NCBI GenBank assembly: GCA_948567375.1
Contig: OX419755.1
Location: 45,389,001 to 45,453,000 of the forward strand
Length of the DNA: 64,000 nucleotides
Direction: 5' to 3'
Origin: Lunularia cruciata
Taxonomy: Eukaryota > Streptophyta > Marchantiopsida > Lunulariales > Lunulariaceae
Below the pieces are notes generated by a model, which was not told the origin of the DNA, did not search any database, and saw nothing but the letters and a program-made list of their open reading frames with translations. The translations under genes and the position numbers were made by a program. Shown piece by piece: positions 49,692 through 58,854 of the stretch (its first letter is position 1; each line of letters begins with the position of its first letter).

Positions 49692-49768
49692 TTTACCTAA
49701 TATTCTTTTAACAATTGAACGAAGATGGTTTGGCATCGATAGCACTTCAAGTTCACAACTATTAAGTA
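49692..49768 (+). repeat. 77-bp flank duplicated on both sides of element B
   Basis: TATTTACCTAATATT, AAGATGGTTTGGCAT and TAGCACTTCAAGTTCACAAC recur at 59,590-59,668 with about eight differences (about 90 percent identity by eye). After the shared AAGTA end, this copy runs into LTR-like text (TTGATCTGA...GAGTGGT) and then TGTCACGCC of element B. It is far longer than an LTR-element target duplication. Confidence 0.8.
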
Positions 49769-49797
49769 TTGATCTGACTCGAGTTGATTCGAGTGGT

Positions 49798-50040
49798 TGT
49801 CACGCCATTTGTAGTGCCGCATCTAGATGCTCGGACATTGGAGTTCCAGTGATAGTAGTCAGCGGGACCGTTAGGGTTTTAGTGCTAGCTCGAGTCCAGA
49901 GGGTATAGTTTCGAAGTGAGCTCCAGAGAGCTCACTTCCAGAGGCTTCGAGGCATAGGGCTGTGGGCTATGAGTGGCTACGAAGGGCCAGCAAGCTAGCT
50001 TGCTGGCGTGAGGCTAGCTAGTTTAGAGTAGATCTTGGTC
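49798..50040 (+). repeat. Partial 5' LTR of element B
   Basis: TGTCACGCCATTTGTAGTGCC and GGACATTGGAGTTCCAGTGATAG match the start of the 3' LTR. About 120 bases are then missing, after which CGGGACCGTTAGGGTTTTAGTGCTAGCTC and GAAGTGAGCTCCAGAGAGCT match again; beyond 49,940 the match is weak. The terminal CGACA end is not found, so the 5' LTR is internally deleted and 3'-truncated. Confidence 0.65.
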
Positions 50041-50068
50041 ATTGGTTGGCAAAATCTGCCTTTCCTGC

Positions 50069-50145
50069 TAGATTGTGCGCAACAGGGTTTGACCCCTAGA
50101 TCCCTTGTTCCTAGACTGGTGCCCTAGCCAACTGGTCCACCCTCA
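50069..50145 (-). other. tRNA-like segment in the element leader
   Basis: On the minus strand TGGACCAGTTGG resembles a tRNA A box, and about 35 bases further GGGTCAAACCC resembles a B box. The matching leader of element A (29,345-29,425, opposite strand) keeps the A-box-like part but has lost the B-box-like part. It is no intact tRNA gene. It could be a tRNA-derived SINE head or a copied stretch of primer tRNA fixed in the element. Confidence 0.4.
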
Positions 50146-50820
50146 CTTGTTGTCATAGTGACTGTGCCACTGTTATCTATACACATGTAGCTTTGGCTAG
50201 GAGAGGCATTTTGATCCCATCCTTGGTGATCTTGGTAGCTTAGGACTTAGATACCAACTTCTCTTATGTCAATTGCCAAATGGTGGCAGAGTAAGTCCCA
50301 TGTTGTGTTATGAGATGGAGGGTTTTTGTTTAGATTTCTTGTGATTGGACCCCCTCCATTCTATGCTTCCTGTTTGTGCACCACATTTGTGTGAGGTGCC
50401 CTGACTTTTGAGCGTTGGTGCTCTGGTGTGCTCTCGGTGGTGAGGTTGGAGTGATGACCAGTCAGACTACCTTTGTTTCTCTCCGGTGAGGTAGGAAGTG
50501 ATGACCTACAGACCGTGAGAGTACGTGTTATGATGGCAGGTTAGTTAGTTTCAGGGCAATCAGCGACACAACATTTATCGAACTTACAGGTTGCCCTTTC
50601 CCCTAGTGTAGTTATCTCGGTTAGAGTTACATTAGTGGGTGGTGCTTGGTGGTGTTGGCACTTGGTGGGGTACTTGCGGTTGCAGTTGGTGGTTTGGGTT
50701 TGTTGTTGTGGTTACTTTGTCACTACGGAGTTCTTTGGAGATTCCAGAGGAGTTAGCCCTGCAGTACGCAGTGGGTTTACTCGGAGTTGTGCTCGGTATC
50801 AGCATGTATCTCACGTCCTA

Positions 50821-52340
50821 ATGAGGGAGGAGATTGACTCTGAGTTGGAGTTCGACAAAGGAGCTGATTCAGTTGAGAGTGCACTTGGTGTGTCCGCACC
50901 GTTGTTGTGGGACATGGACGAGATTTATGGGGCCTCCAAAGGCCCTAGGCGTTACTCTGGTACAGTGGGTACCATTGAGTTGGATGACTTCATCCAAGAG
51001 TTTGATAGTTGGTGTGATCTGCAACAGATGTGGAACCCGACTTTATTCACACCTTTCATGGCATGGAAGGGGTTGTTTCAGCACTTGGAGGGTCCACCGA
51101 TGGATGACTACCATGAGTTCAGGAGAGCTCATTTGGAAGAGATCGAGTTATGGAGACAGTATTGGTCTCCAAACTATGTCTCTATCACTTCAGGTTTGGT
51201 AGCTAGGAGTAGATTGGCTGTACACACGAGTTTTAGCTCAAATAGTGTTGGTGGAGCTAGTGGAGGTGCACTAGTTGGAGCTAGTGCTACTACGAGTGGA
51301 GGTACCGGCTGTAGGAGGTGGTGTGGTACCGGGGTTTAACCCCATGGTGGAGTTCTTCCTATGTTTGAGGTAGAACTACCAAGGAGTGCGGACTGACAAG
51401 CTGAGGAGCTTGCAGGAGTTCCAGCGGAAGGCTGGAAAGAGCCTACACGAGGCATACACTCGCATGAGGCGGCTGATTAGTTTCACTCAAGGAGTTACTG
51501 AGGCCCAGGCAGTCCAGTTTTGGTATGGGATACTGGATAGGGAGTTGCGACGTAGAGTTCGTGATGCTACGTTGTTGTAGGCTACTTTGCCTACTTTGGC
51601 AGTAGTCTTTGGTTTGGCTGAGCGTATTGAGCTCAACATGGTGGAGGAGAGAGTGGTGACATCTGGATTTGGTAGGGAGACCTCATCCACGGCTATGACT
51701 TCTTCTAGAGTGCAGTAGAGTGCACCATGCCCAGTTGGTTTTTGAGGACAGGGTGGATAGCCCAGATCCTATGGAGCGAGTGGAAGGCCTAGTGGAGTTA
51801 GACCCTTACCTTCATTTTTGAGTCAGCATCAGCCAGTGAGTGGTGGTGTTGCTTGTCGGACTTGTGGTGGACCTCACCATAGGAGAGAGTGTACTCAAGG
51901 CAGTGGACCTGATACCTCGGGTGCATCACAGCCAACACAGAGGCAGTGTGAGCATTGCCATAGATTTGGTCACAATAGTGATCGGTGTTTTGACCTACAC
52001 CCGGAGTTACGGAGTGGTAGGGCTGCTATGGCAGGTAGTAGAGGAGCTCCAGTTCATGGAGGACAAGGTGGTAGAGGTGGTGGTAGAGGATCTACACCTA
52101 GAAGGGGTGCAATACCTGCCCTTACTTCTGACACAACTATGGCTACTCGGATTGAGCAGTTGGAGCAGAGATTGGCTAGTATGGCTATTGCTCAAAGGAG
52201 ATCAGATTCAGGTGAAGAGGCTTCCACCTCATATGCTGGTGATAGAGATGCTTTGGAATTCATGTGCGGAGCAGCACAGATGGATGCATCTGTAGCAGTG
52301 ACTAGGAGTGCAGTACATGCTCCATAGCCTAGAAGAGCAT
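50821..52340 (+). pseudogene. Gag of element B with two zinc knuckles
   Basis: Starting at ATG 50,821, the frame reads REEIDSELEFDKG, then TIELDDFIQEFDSWCDLQ and, after a frameshift near 51,320, a retrotransposon-gag helical block (LRSLQEFQRKAGKSLHEAY, ISFTQGVTEAQAVQFWYGIL). Two CCHC knuckles follow: CRTCGGPHHRREC (C-x2-C-x3-H-x4-C) and CEHCHRFGHNSDRC (C-x2-C-x4-H-x4-C), the second continuing FDLHPELR. A Gly/Arg-rich stretch with GGQGGRGGGRGS and a coiled-coil-like MATRIEQLEQRLASM follow. This is the capsid/nucleocapsid precursor. In-frame TAG at 51,371, 51,578, 51,716, 51,758 and 52,325 and TGA at 51,743. Confidence 0.82.
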
Positions 52341-52342
52341 CA

Positions 52343-53300
52343 GTGGAGTTGGACCCACAAAGAGGAGAGGTTGGGAGACAGGTCAGACTTCCCCAATCTT
52401 TCATGCTATCTGAGGCATTGCAGACAACATCCATGGTTCCTAGACATTCTAGTGCAGGTGTGGTAGGTGGTGATGGAGTACATGATGGACTACCTGCTAG
52501 TCAGCCACCTACTATTACAGAGGTTGAGTCTAGCATGATGTTGGGGGCGGCTCAGCTGATTATGCGGCATCCTTTGTTTTCGGACAATGATATGTTTACA
52601 TTAGGAGTTGACCCAGCCCCAGTATTCCGGTTGGCTGCCACGTTGTGTGAGAGTAGGGATGGTGCAGTTCCTACTACTAGAGTAGAGGTGGTTGGTAGTG
52701 GTGCTGACTTGGTTGAGGAGCATGGGATCAGTTCAGCGACTAGTGGTTTATGGCAGGCAGCAACGGCTAGACTAGAGGAGTTGCCACCTAGACCGGCCTT
52801 TGAGAGAGCACGGTTCACACCTGGTGTTGTCCTATTGGATAACCATAGGGGGATTTTTTGCTTGGTGGGACCTTCAAGGAAGGTCTATACGCCACAGAGA
52901 GTCTTGTTAGACTCTGGTGCGCAACCTCTTATGTTGGGGAAGGCTGCAGTTGTCAGTCTGGAGTTACAGAAGACCAATGTGGAGAGGTGTCCATTTCAGA
53001 TCTAGACATCTCTAGGTGGTGGTTCAACACAATACATCACACGTGGAGAGCTTGTTGTCCAGGTTCAGCCTGGTCATCTGACTGATACTCGGTGGTGAGA
53101 GCTTAGGCTATTGCGACGATAGCTGGGTCATATGATGTGCTAGTTGGGGGAGTAGTGTTATACCCCATGGGTTTTAGGATTGACTATTGGGAGGAAACAA
53201 CCTCTTATAGACCTAGTTGGCAGTCTGGTGAGGGACGGGTATGTCGCCTACCAGTACGCTTTAGTAGTGGCAGTCTTGGCTCACTATAGTCCAGGACCAT
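52343..53300 (+). pseudogene. Aspartic protease region of element B
   Basis: This continues in the gag frame after the TAG at 52,325. Residues ARFTPGVVLLDNHRGIF and VYTPQRVLLDSGAQPLMLGK contain the retropepsin active-site triplet D-S-G (about 52,911-52,919). The frame meets TAG at 53,003 and then shifts; the neighbouring frame holds VLVGGVVLYPMGF, the flap/terminal block, with TAG at 53,104 and 53,287. The DSG is intact, so the protease core is better kept than in the chromovirus. It would separate Gag, methyltransferase, RT and integrase-PHD parts of a polyprotein; that processing scheme is inference. Confidence 0.75.
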
Positions 53301-53598
53301 GGCAGCATCAGTTTTAGCTTTCAATGGTGCGGTTACTTGGCCTGGTGACTTGTTGGAGGAGAACGCCCGTGCAGAGGATACTCCAATACCAAAGGAGATC
53401 ACTCGGCTTTGGAGTACGAGTGGGATTGTTCCATCCACCTTGGATGTTCCATTGTGGAGTTCAGAGGAGGCATTGCAACAACATGCAAATCAGTTGGTGC
53501 AACAGGCTTGGAGTAGAGCCTTTGTACCATCAGGAGATGAGTGTGAGGATGAGCCTCCAGAGGCGATTGCTTTGACACCTCTAGATACCACACTCATT

Positions 53599-54600
53599 GC
53601 TTGGCAGTATCTAGTAGAGGGGATATGCCTATTGGAGTTTTTTGGTAGGATCAACACCGGACTAGCTGCGGTGTTACAGGCGGGTATCCGAGTACAGAGG
53701 TACTTGTATGTAGAGAGGGATGAGACTGATAGGCCAGTCTCTCTACATCATGTGGCACAGTTGGGCTATTGGTATCCGGAGTTATTACCGATGTCAACAG
53801 TCAGAGGTTACCAGAAAGCCCTACTAGGAGACATTTCCTTACTGGGGACGCATGACCTAGAGAGACATGGGCCTATTCACTTGGTGATTTCTGGATGGCC
53901 ATGTCAAGGACATACACGTGCTGGTAGAGGATTGGGTCTTCAGGATCCTTGTTCTGGTGTGTTTGGGAGATGTTACGGATACTACGACATCTCCATGTTC
54001 ATCAGTTCTTTTCTCTAGCTTACCTTTTGGAGAATGTTCCTTTGATGGGTGATTCTCGCACTAGAGTGGTGGCGAGTACACATCAGGTCCATTCTTGGAT
54101 GGGATCTGTTGTATTGTTAGATGCAGCCAAAGTAGGATCACGGGCTCATCGTCTTTGTCTTTGGTGGACAAACCTCTTACCCAGAGAGGTTCTATAGCGT
54201 GCTTATGATGGGATTTAGCGATTGGACCACATTCTTGTTGATGATATCTTGGATGTTGGGCGTCAGTCTCAAACAGTGGTAGTGGCTGATAGGTCACCTA
54301 TGGCAATGGTGAACCTAGTTGGACAGCCTAGAGCTGCATTTCCCACACTCATGAGTTTCCCAGGCTCTCATGCTTTTCGAGAGGGAGGACCTGGACTTGT
54401 TTGGGACTCATAGTTACAGCAGTTGGTGGAGCCCAACGTTGATGAGAGAGAGCGGGCAATGGGTTTTTGCACCGGTATTACCACTGTTCCAGTAGTGTCA
54501 GAGGCATTCGGTGTTAGGTCAGGCTATGGACCTGAATTGTTTGACCTGGATTGTGAGCCTTGGCTTGGCAGAGCAGCGTAGGATGCGCTTGATAGGCACC
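53599..54600 (+). pseudogene. C5 cytosine DNA methyltransferase (DNMT3-like) of element B
   Basis: A cytosine-5 methyltransferase domain lies between protease and reverse transcriptase. Motifs in canonical order: I, CLLEFFGRINTGLAAV (SAM binding; DNMT3 F-x-G-I-x-T-G with one Gly changed to Arg, while element A keeps Gly); II, RYLYVERDE; III, GDISLL; IV, VISGWPCQGHTRAG with the catalytic Cys codon at 53,902-53,904; VI, YLLENVP at 54,024-54,041; VIII, GSRAHRLCLWWTNL; IX, ERERAMGFCTG; X, LGQAMDLNCLTW at 54,511-54,550. The non-permuted order, the RAH-x-x-x-x-W-W/F form of motif VIII and short length fit DNMT3-type rather than MET1 or CMT enzymes, which carry BAH or chromodomains. It would transfer methyl from SAM to cytosine in DNA. 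Broken by a one-base loss near 53,960, a one-base gain near 54,505 and TAG at 54,195, 54,216 and 54,411. Confidence 0.88.
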
Positions 54601-54939
54601 ACCACTCAGACACTTGTGAGCCCTGTGCCTTCAAGACGATTCAGGCACATGCTGGGGGCAATGGACCGAGTGGACATGGTATTCTTGGGACACATCCAAT
54701 AGCTACTAGGAAGAGTGGTCTACTTGGAGTCCATCTAGGTGAGCGTGGGCTACTTGGATCACATACTTGGTCCACATGGGATGCAGCTAGAGGACGTGTG
54801 GAGCTTGCAGCCAGAGTGGAGGGAATTTTTCACACAGAGGTTGGGACCTCTAGTGGTCAGGAGCATGACACTATTGCTCCCAAGGGCCCAATGTAGTAGT
54901 CAGTCAGTACGTCTTCCACTCCTACTACAGTTATAGAGG

Positions 54940-55760
54940 ATACTTGGGAGCCAGATCTTGGACCCAAGCTTACTAGAGAGGAAAGATGGAGGGTTTGGAG
55001 GTTCTTGAGGAGTCACACGAGTTGTTTTGCCTTTAGTATAAAGGATTTGGGTGCTTTGAAGGGACCTGGTATACGGATTGAGCTGACTAGCGACACACCC
55101 ATTTTCCGACATCCTTATTGATATAGTGATATGGAGAGGACATTGATTCAGAGCCAGAGTAGTGACCCTTTTTAGGTTGGTTTGGTGGAGATTTCACATG
55201 GAGAGTATGCATCAGCGACAGTGATGCCAGCCAAGAAGGATATGCATGGCAACTATACAAATAGGCGGATGTGTGGAGATTACCGTCCTATCAACCGACA
55301 GACCAGAGCTGATTGGTCTGCCATGCCTACACCGGAGGAGATTTTTGATGCGATTGAGCATGCAAAGATCTTTAGTACTTTGGATCTTCAAGCGGGATAT
55401 CATCAGTTGCCGATCAGGGAGGAGGATAAGTCCAAGACAACATTTTAGGCTATTGATCCTCACGGCAAGGATGTGTTATATCAGTGGAGGTTCTTACCAT
55501 TTGGGTTAAAGAACGCTCCTGCTGAGTTCCAGAGAGTCATGGATAGGATCCTAGCTGGATTGGATTTTGCTCGGTGCTATATTGATGACATTTTGGTTTA
55601 TAGCACTACTGTGGAGGAGCATGAACGATAGTTGTTGGAGGTGTTTGAGAGGTTGAGATCTCATGGACTCAAATTACATACTGGGAAGTGTAGGTTCTTC
55701 CATGAGCACGTTGAGTATTTGGGTCACACTATCTACCCCGGAGGACTTGGTGTCCAGCAG
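54940..55760 (+). pseudogene. Reverse transcriptase of element B
   Basis: RT begins with KLTREERWRVWRFLRSH and IRIELTSDTPIFRHPY, then SATVMPAKKD, CGDYRPINRQT, FSTLDLQAGYHQLPI, FLPFGLKNAPAEFQRVMD and the catalytic box ARCYIDDILVYS at about 55,572-55,607. The catalytic Tyr-Ile-Asp-Asp is intact. Stops: TGA 55,119, TAG 55,173, TAG 55,446, TAG 55,629. It would synthesise cDNA from element RNA. It is entirely missing from element A. Confidence 0.88.
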
Positions 55761-55914
55761 ACCAAGGTGGAGGCTATTGCACATATTCCTTGGCCTACGG
55801 ATGTGAGCAGAGTGCGAGCATTCCTTGGGTTGGTGAACTTCTATCACCGCTATGTTAGAGGATTTAGTGCCATTGCCAAGGCTTTGACAAAGCTGACCAA
55901 GCTTACACAGGAGT

Positions 55915-56400
55915 GGTGTTGGGGAGATGAGCAGGAGAGAGCTTTTGTAGAGCTCAAGGAGAGGTTGACATCTACTCCTATTTTGAGGAGACCGATCAAG
56001 GGATGACCATTTCAGGTTCATATTGATTGGAGTATGTTGGGGCTTGGAGCGGTGCTCACCCATCATGATGATGAGGAGAAGGAGTTTGTGGTGGCCTATG
56101 CTAGTTGCTCCAACAATTCAGCGGAGGCAAAGTATAGTTCATATGAGGGAGAGTGCTTGGCAGCAGTTTGGGCGAGAGCACATTTCCGATGTTACCTATT
56201 TGGTAACCCCTTCACTCTCATCACTGATCATCAGCCACTGAAGTGGTTGATGGAGTCTGACAAGCTTTCAAGGAAGCTTGCACGATGGGCTCTGATTTTA
56301 CATGAGTATGATTTCACGGTTGTTCACAGACCTGGAGTGGTGAACCGTGATGCAGATGAGTTGAGTAGAAACCCATGTCCCAGCCAGCAGGATCAGACCG
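55915..56400 (+). pseudogene. RNase H of element B
   Basis: This starts in the RT-RNase H connection (DEQERAFVELKERLTSTPIL), then VHIDWSMLGLGAVLTHHD, FVVAYASCSNNSAEAKYSS, YLFGNPFTLITDHQPLKWLM and DFTVVHRPGVVNRDADELSR, the classic end of gypsy RNase H. A single TGA at 56,004 interrupts an otherwise long frame (237 codons from 56,034), so this is the best-preserved part of the element. Confidence 0.88.
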
Positions 56401-56739
56401 GAGCACGTTGGCATGGTGAGACAGGTGAGGAGATGGTGCCAAGTTGGCATGCATCGGCCTTTTTGTGTATATTTGCAGAGGCTTTGGTGGTATCTCTCTC
56501 AGTGCATACAGGAGGAGTTATTGAGGTCACAGATCCAGAGAGTGGTGATATTGGTACAGTTCAGCAAGACATTCATGATGATGTCTTAGTGATGGACTAT
56601 CTTTGCATTGGTGTTGTGGGTGGCACAGTTGGAGCCAAGGAGAGAGACCATGTTCTTCAGCGAGCCAGACGGTTCAGAATGGAGGGTAGACACCTTTTGC
56701 GTGTATGGGAGGATGGTAGAGTGCGAGTAGTAACACTTC

Positions 56740-57640
56740 CATCTTAGAGACCACAGTTGGTCCGTCATGCTCATGAGGAGCTAGGACATTTTGGAGTAAA
56801 GCATACATAAAGCTTACTCCAGAGTCATTATTGGTGGCATGGTATGCAGACCGAGGTACAACAGTTTGTTGCAAGATGTGCGGTTTGTGACCAAGTTAGA
56901 GCATCATTCAATGCTCCTATGCCACAGTTACACCCATTACCTATCATGGGATTGGGTTACCATTGGAGTTTGGACTTTGCCGGACCTTTATTGCTGACTG
57001 TGAGACATCATCGATATGTTTTGGTGATGGTGGAGCACTTCTCCAAGTGGATTGAGTCAGTGGCACTTCCTGACAAGTCTAGTGAAGGTACAGCTTACTT
57101 GTTCCTGGATCAAGTTCTTAGTCATTTTGGTGCACCAGCTGAGGTTTTGACTAATCAGGGTACAGAGTTCTTGGGGGAGTTTCAGGTCTTGTGGACAAGG
57201 CTTTGATTGATCATCGTACTACATCCCGAGATCACCCTGAGGCAGATGGCTTAGTAGAGAGAGTGGTTCAAACGGTGAAGAGAGGATTGTGAAAGTATGG
57301 TTTGCAGAGAAGCCACTTGGGAGATTGGGATCTCCAATTACCTTGGTTGGCCATGGGCTATCGGTTCAGCCGGCAAGCCTCCTTAGCATCCTTCTCTCCA
57401 TACTTTCTACTCTATGGACGAGATCCAGATTTACCTACAGCCATTTGTCAAGATGCTATTGTAGTTTTGGACTTGGATGACTCCGATGTATGGATGAGTG
57501 CATGTTCTCAGCGGGCAGAGATCTTTTGGAGAGTGATGCCAATGGCCTTTGAGAACTTGGCGATTGCTCAACATAGAGATACTTTACGCTATGCTACCAT
57601 TTGAGGAGGAGGTTATAGACCCTTGATCCATCAATTTCAT
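56740..57640 (+). pseudogene. Integrase of element B
   Basis: The HHCC zinc-binding domain (RHAHEELGHFGVKH, then ARCAVCDQV) precedes the core YHWSLDFAGP (first Asp at 56,973-56,975), HRYVLVMVEHFSKWIES, LTNQGTEFLGEF (second position Asn at 57,153-57,155 where Asp is required) and, after a frameshift near 57,200, ADGLVERVVQTVKRG with the catalytic Glu. LQLPWLAMGYRFSRQASL and SPYFLLYGRDPDLPT close the domain. Stops: TAG 56,745, TAA 56,807, TGA 57,290 and TGA 57,602. It would insert cDNA into the host genome; the Asp-to-Asn change alone should abolish catalysis. Confidence 0.87.
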
Positions 57641-58009
57641 CCAGGCAACTATGTATATCTATAGCAGACAACACCGACAACACTTGATGTTTCTACAGGC
57701 TGCACTATCTTGAGAGTGCACGAGGTTTTGCCATCTGGAGTCCTTGTGTTGGAAGGACGTGATGGTGTTGTTTGGAAGGATCATGTGCGCAATTGTGCGC
57801 CATGCCACCTCCCAAACATTGATGGTACTATGGACCCAAGTTTGGCACTTGTACGTGCAGGCTTGAGGTGTATGTTATGTGGCTCTTTTGGTGGAGCTGC
57901 TACTATGTTAATGTGTGATAGCTGTTCAAGAGGATGGCATATGGCATGTATGACTCCTCCCCTCACGGTGGTTCCTCAAGGACAATGGTTATGTCCTAGA
58001 TGTACTTGA
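57641..58009 (+). pseudogene. Integrase tail with PHD finger, element B
   Basis: After the integrase core, a TILRVHEVLPSGVLVL segment resembles the integrase C-terminal beta-barrel. It leads through CAPCHLPNIDGTMDPS to a complete C4HC3 PHD finger at 57,869-58,006: CMLC, 11 residues, CDSC, GWHMAC, PPLTVVPQGQWLC, PRC. All seven Cys and the His are present with normal spacing, and the frame closes at TGA 58,007. PHD fingers read histone H3 tails (K4 or K9 state); here one occupies the place taken by the chromodomain in chromoviruses. Its histone preference cannot be told from sequence. Homologous fingers lie in elements A and C. Confidence 0.87.
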
Positions 58010-58167
58010 CCTATAGCTAGTTCATTCTTTATATGGTATAGATTGCAGACATGCAACTAATGATGGGGCTCCATAGCACCCAGCCTCCTAATCTTTGCCC
58101 ATTAGAGGGTATACCATATACTTAGAGTAGATGGCTATCTGGAGTTAGAGGGGCCTAACCGCCAGCT

Positions 58168-58285
58168 AGGGGGGCGATTGTGGCACTTTAGAGTCTATGT
58201 ATGACTTATGTATGAGTTGTGCTTCTATTGTGTATGATGTTGACAGCGATGTATGTTGTGTAGCAATGTTTATACGCACGACAGA
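58168..58285 (+). repeat. Polypurine tract and extra LTR-end copy, element B
   Basis: AGCTAGGGGGGCGAT (polypurine-like) is followed by TGTGGCACTTTAGAGTC and about 100 bases ending ACGCACGACAGA, then TGTCACGCC of the LTR. The same 100-base text forms the last part of the LTR itself (58,736-58,839), so the LTR appears flanked by direct copies of its own 3' end. Confidence 0.75.
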
Positions 58286-58839
58286 TGTCACGCCATTTGT
58301 AGTGCCACATCTTGATGCTCGGATACTAGAGTTCCAGTGATAGTAGTTAGAGTTATTTCAGCAATTTCTCAGAGACTACTTTCCGACGGTTAGATTTTGT
58401 GTTCAGGGTACTAACTTCATGGTGTGGCCCATCATCACTTTGCACCGTTTGCACCATCGAGTGTGCCATCAGCGGGACCGTTAGGGTTTCGGTGCTAGCT
58501 CAAGTCCAAGGGGTATAGTTTTGAAGTGAGCTCTAGAGAGCTAACTTCTCTTATGTTGAGCCTTTGAGTTCCTGGCTATGGTGGATAGGGGCCGGCGAGC
58601 GTCACCTGGATTCTCTATGCTTGAGTGGGTGTGGCTTGACTGTAATCAATACCCAGTTGTTGGCAGTTTATAGAGTGACATATCAAGTACTGATCTGAGT
58701 TGTGTTGAGTTGAGAGTGGTAAGCAATCTGATTATTATGGCACTTTAGAGTCTATGTATGACTTATTGTGAGTTGTGCTTCTATAGTGTATGATGTTGAC
58801 AGCAATGTATGTTGTGTAGCAATGTATATACGCACGACA
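58286..58839 (+). repeat. 3' LTR of element B
   Basis: 554 bases from TGTCACGCCATTTGTAGTGCC to TATACGCACGACA. It contains CCGTTAGGGTTTCGG, TTGAGCCTTTGAGTTCC and GGATTCTC..GCTTGAGTGGGTGTGGCTTGAC, all shared with the minus-strand LTRs at 21,986-22,531, 35,470-35,911 and 62,659-63,190. Confidence 0.85.
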
Positions 58840-58854
58840 TGGTATAGACAAACT

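Larger units (their letters stand above)
49798..58839 (+). mobile_element. DNMT-gypsy element B: methyltransferase plus PHD finger
   Basis: The most complete copy of an unusual Ty3/gypsy family. Order: partial 5' LTR (from 49,798), leader with a tRNA-like segment, gag (50,821-52,340), protease (52,343-53,300), C5 cytosine methyltransferase (53,599-54,600), reverse transcriptase (54,940-55,760), RNase H (55,915-56,390), integrase (56,740-57,640), PHD finger (57,869-58,009), polypurine tract, extra LTR-end block, and 3' LTR (58,286-58,839). The enzyme order PR, RT, RNase H, integrase is standard for Ty3/gypsy; the methyltransferase and PHD finger are additions. The copy is inactive: about 16 TAG, 5 TGA and 1 TAA in-frame stops by eye and at least four frameshifts. 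Homology to elements A and C on the opposite strand confirms the family. Confidence 0.9.

Noticed and set aside
50069-50145. Functional tRNA gene on the minus strand
   Set aside because: No acceptor stem pairing or anticodon arm can be drawn convincingly, the sequence lies within the element leader, and the matching part of A is degraded.
53891-53920. Methyltransferase as a host DNMT3 gene that the element merely inserted next to
   Set aside because: The domain is collinear between PR and RT on the same strand, has no introns, and its start is found at the same place in copy A.
50821-57670. Idea that TAG is reassigned or read through, since many frames are broken only by TAG
   Set aside because: Host genes splice and end normally, the elements also carry TGA, TAA and frameshifts, and deamination at CAG explains the excess.
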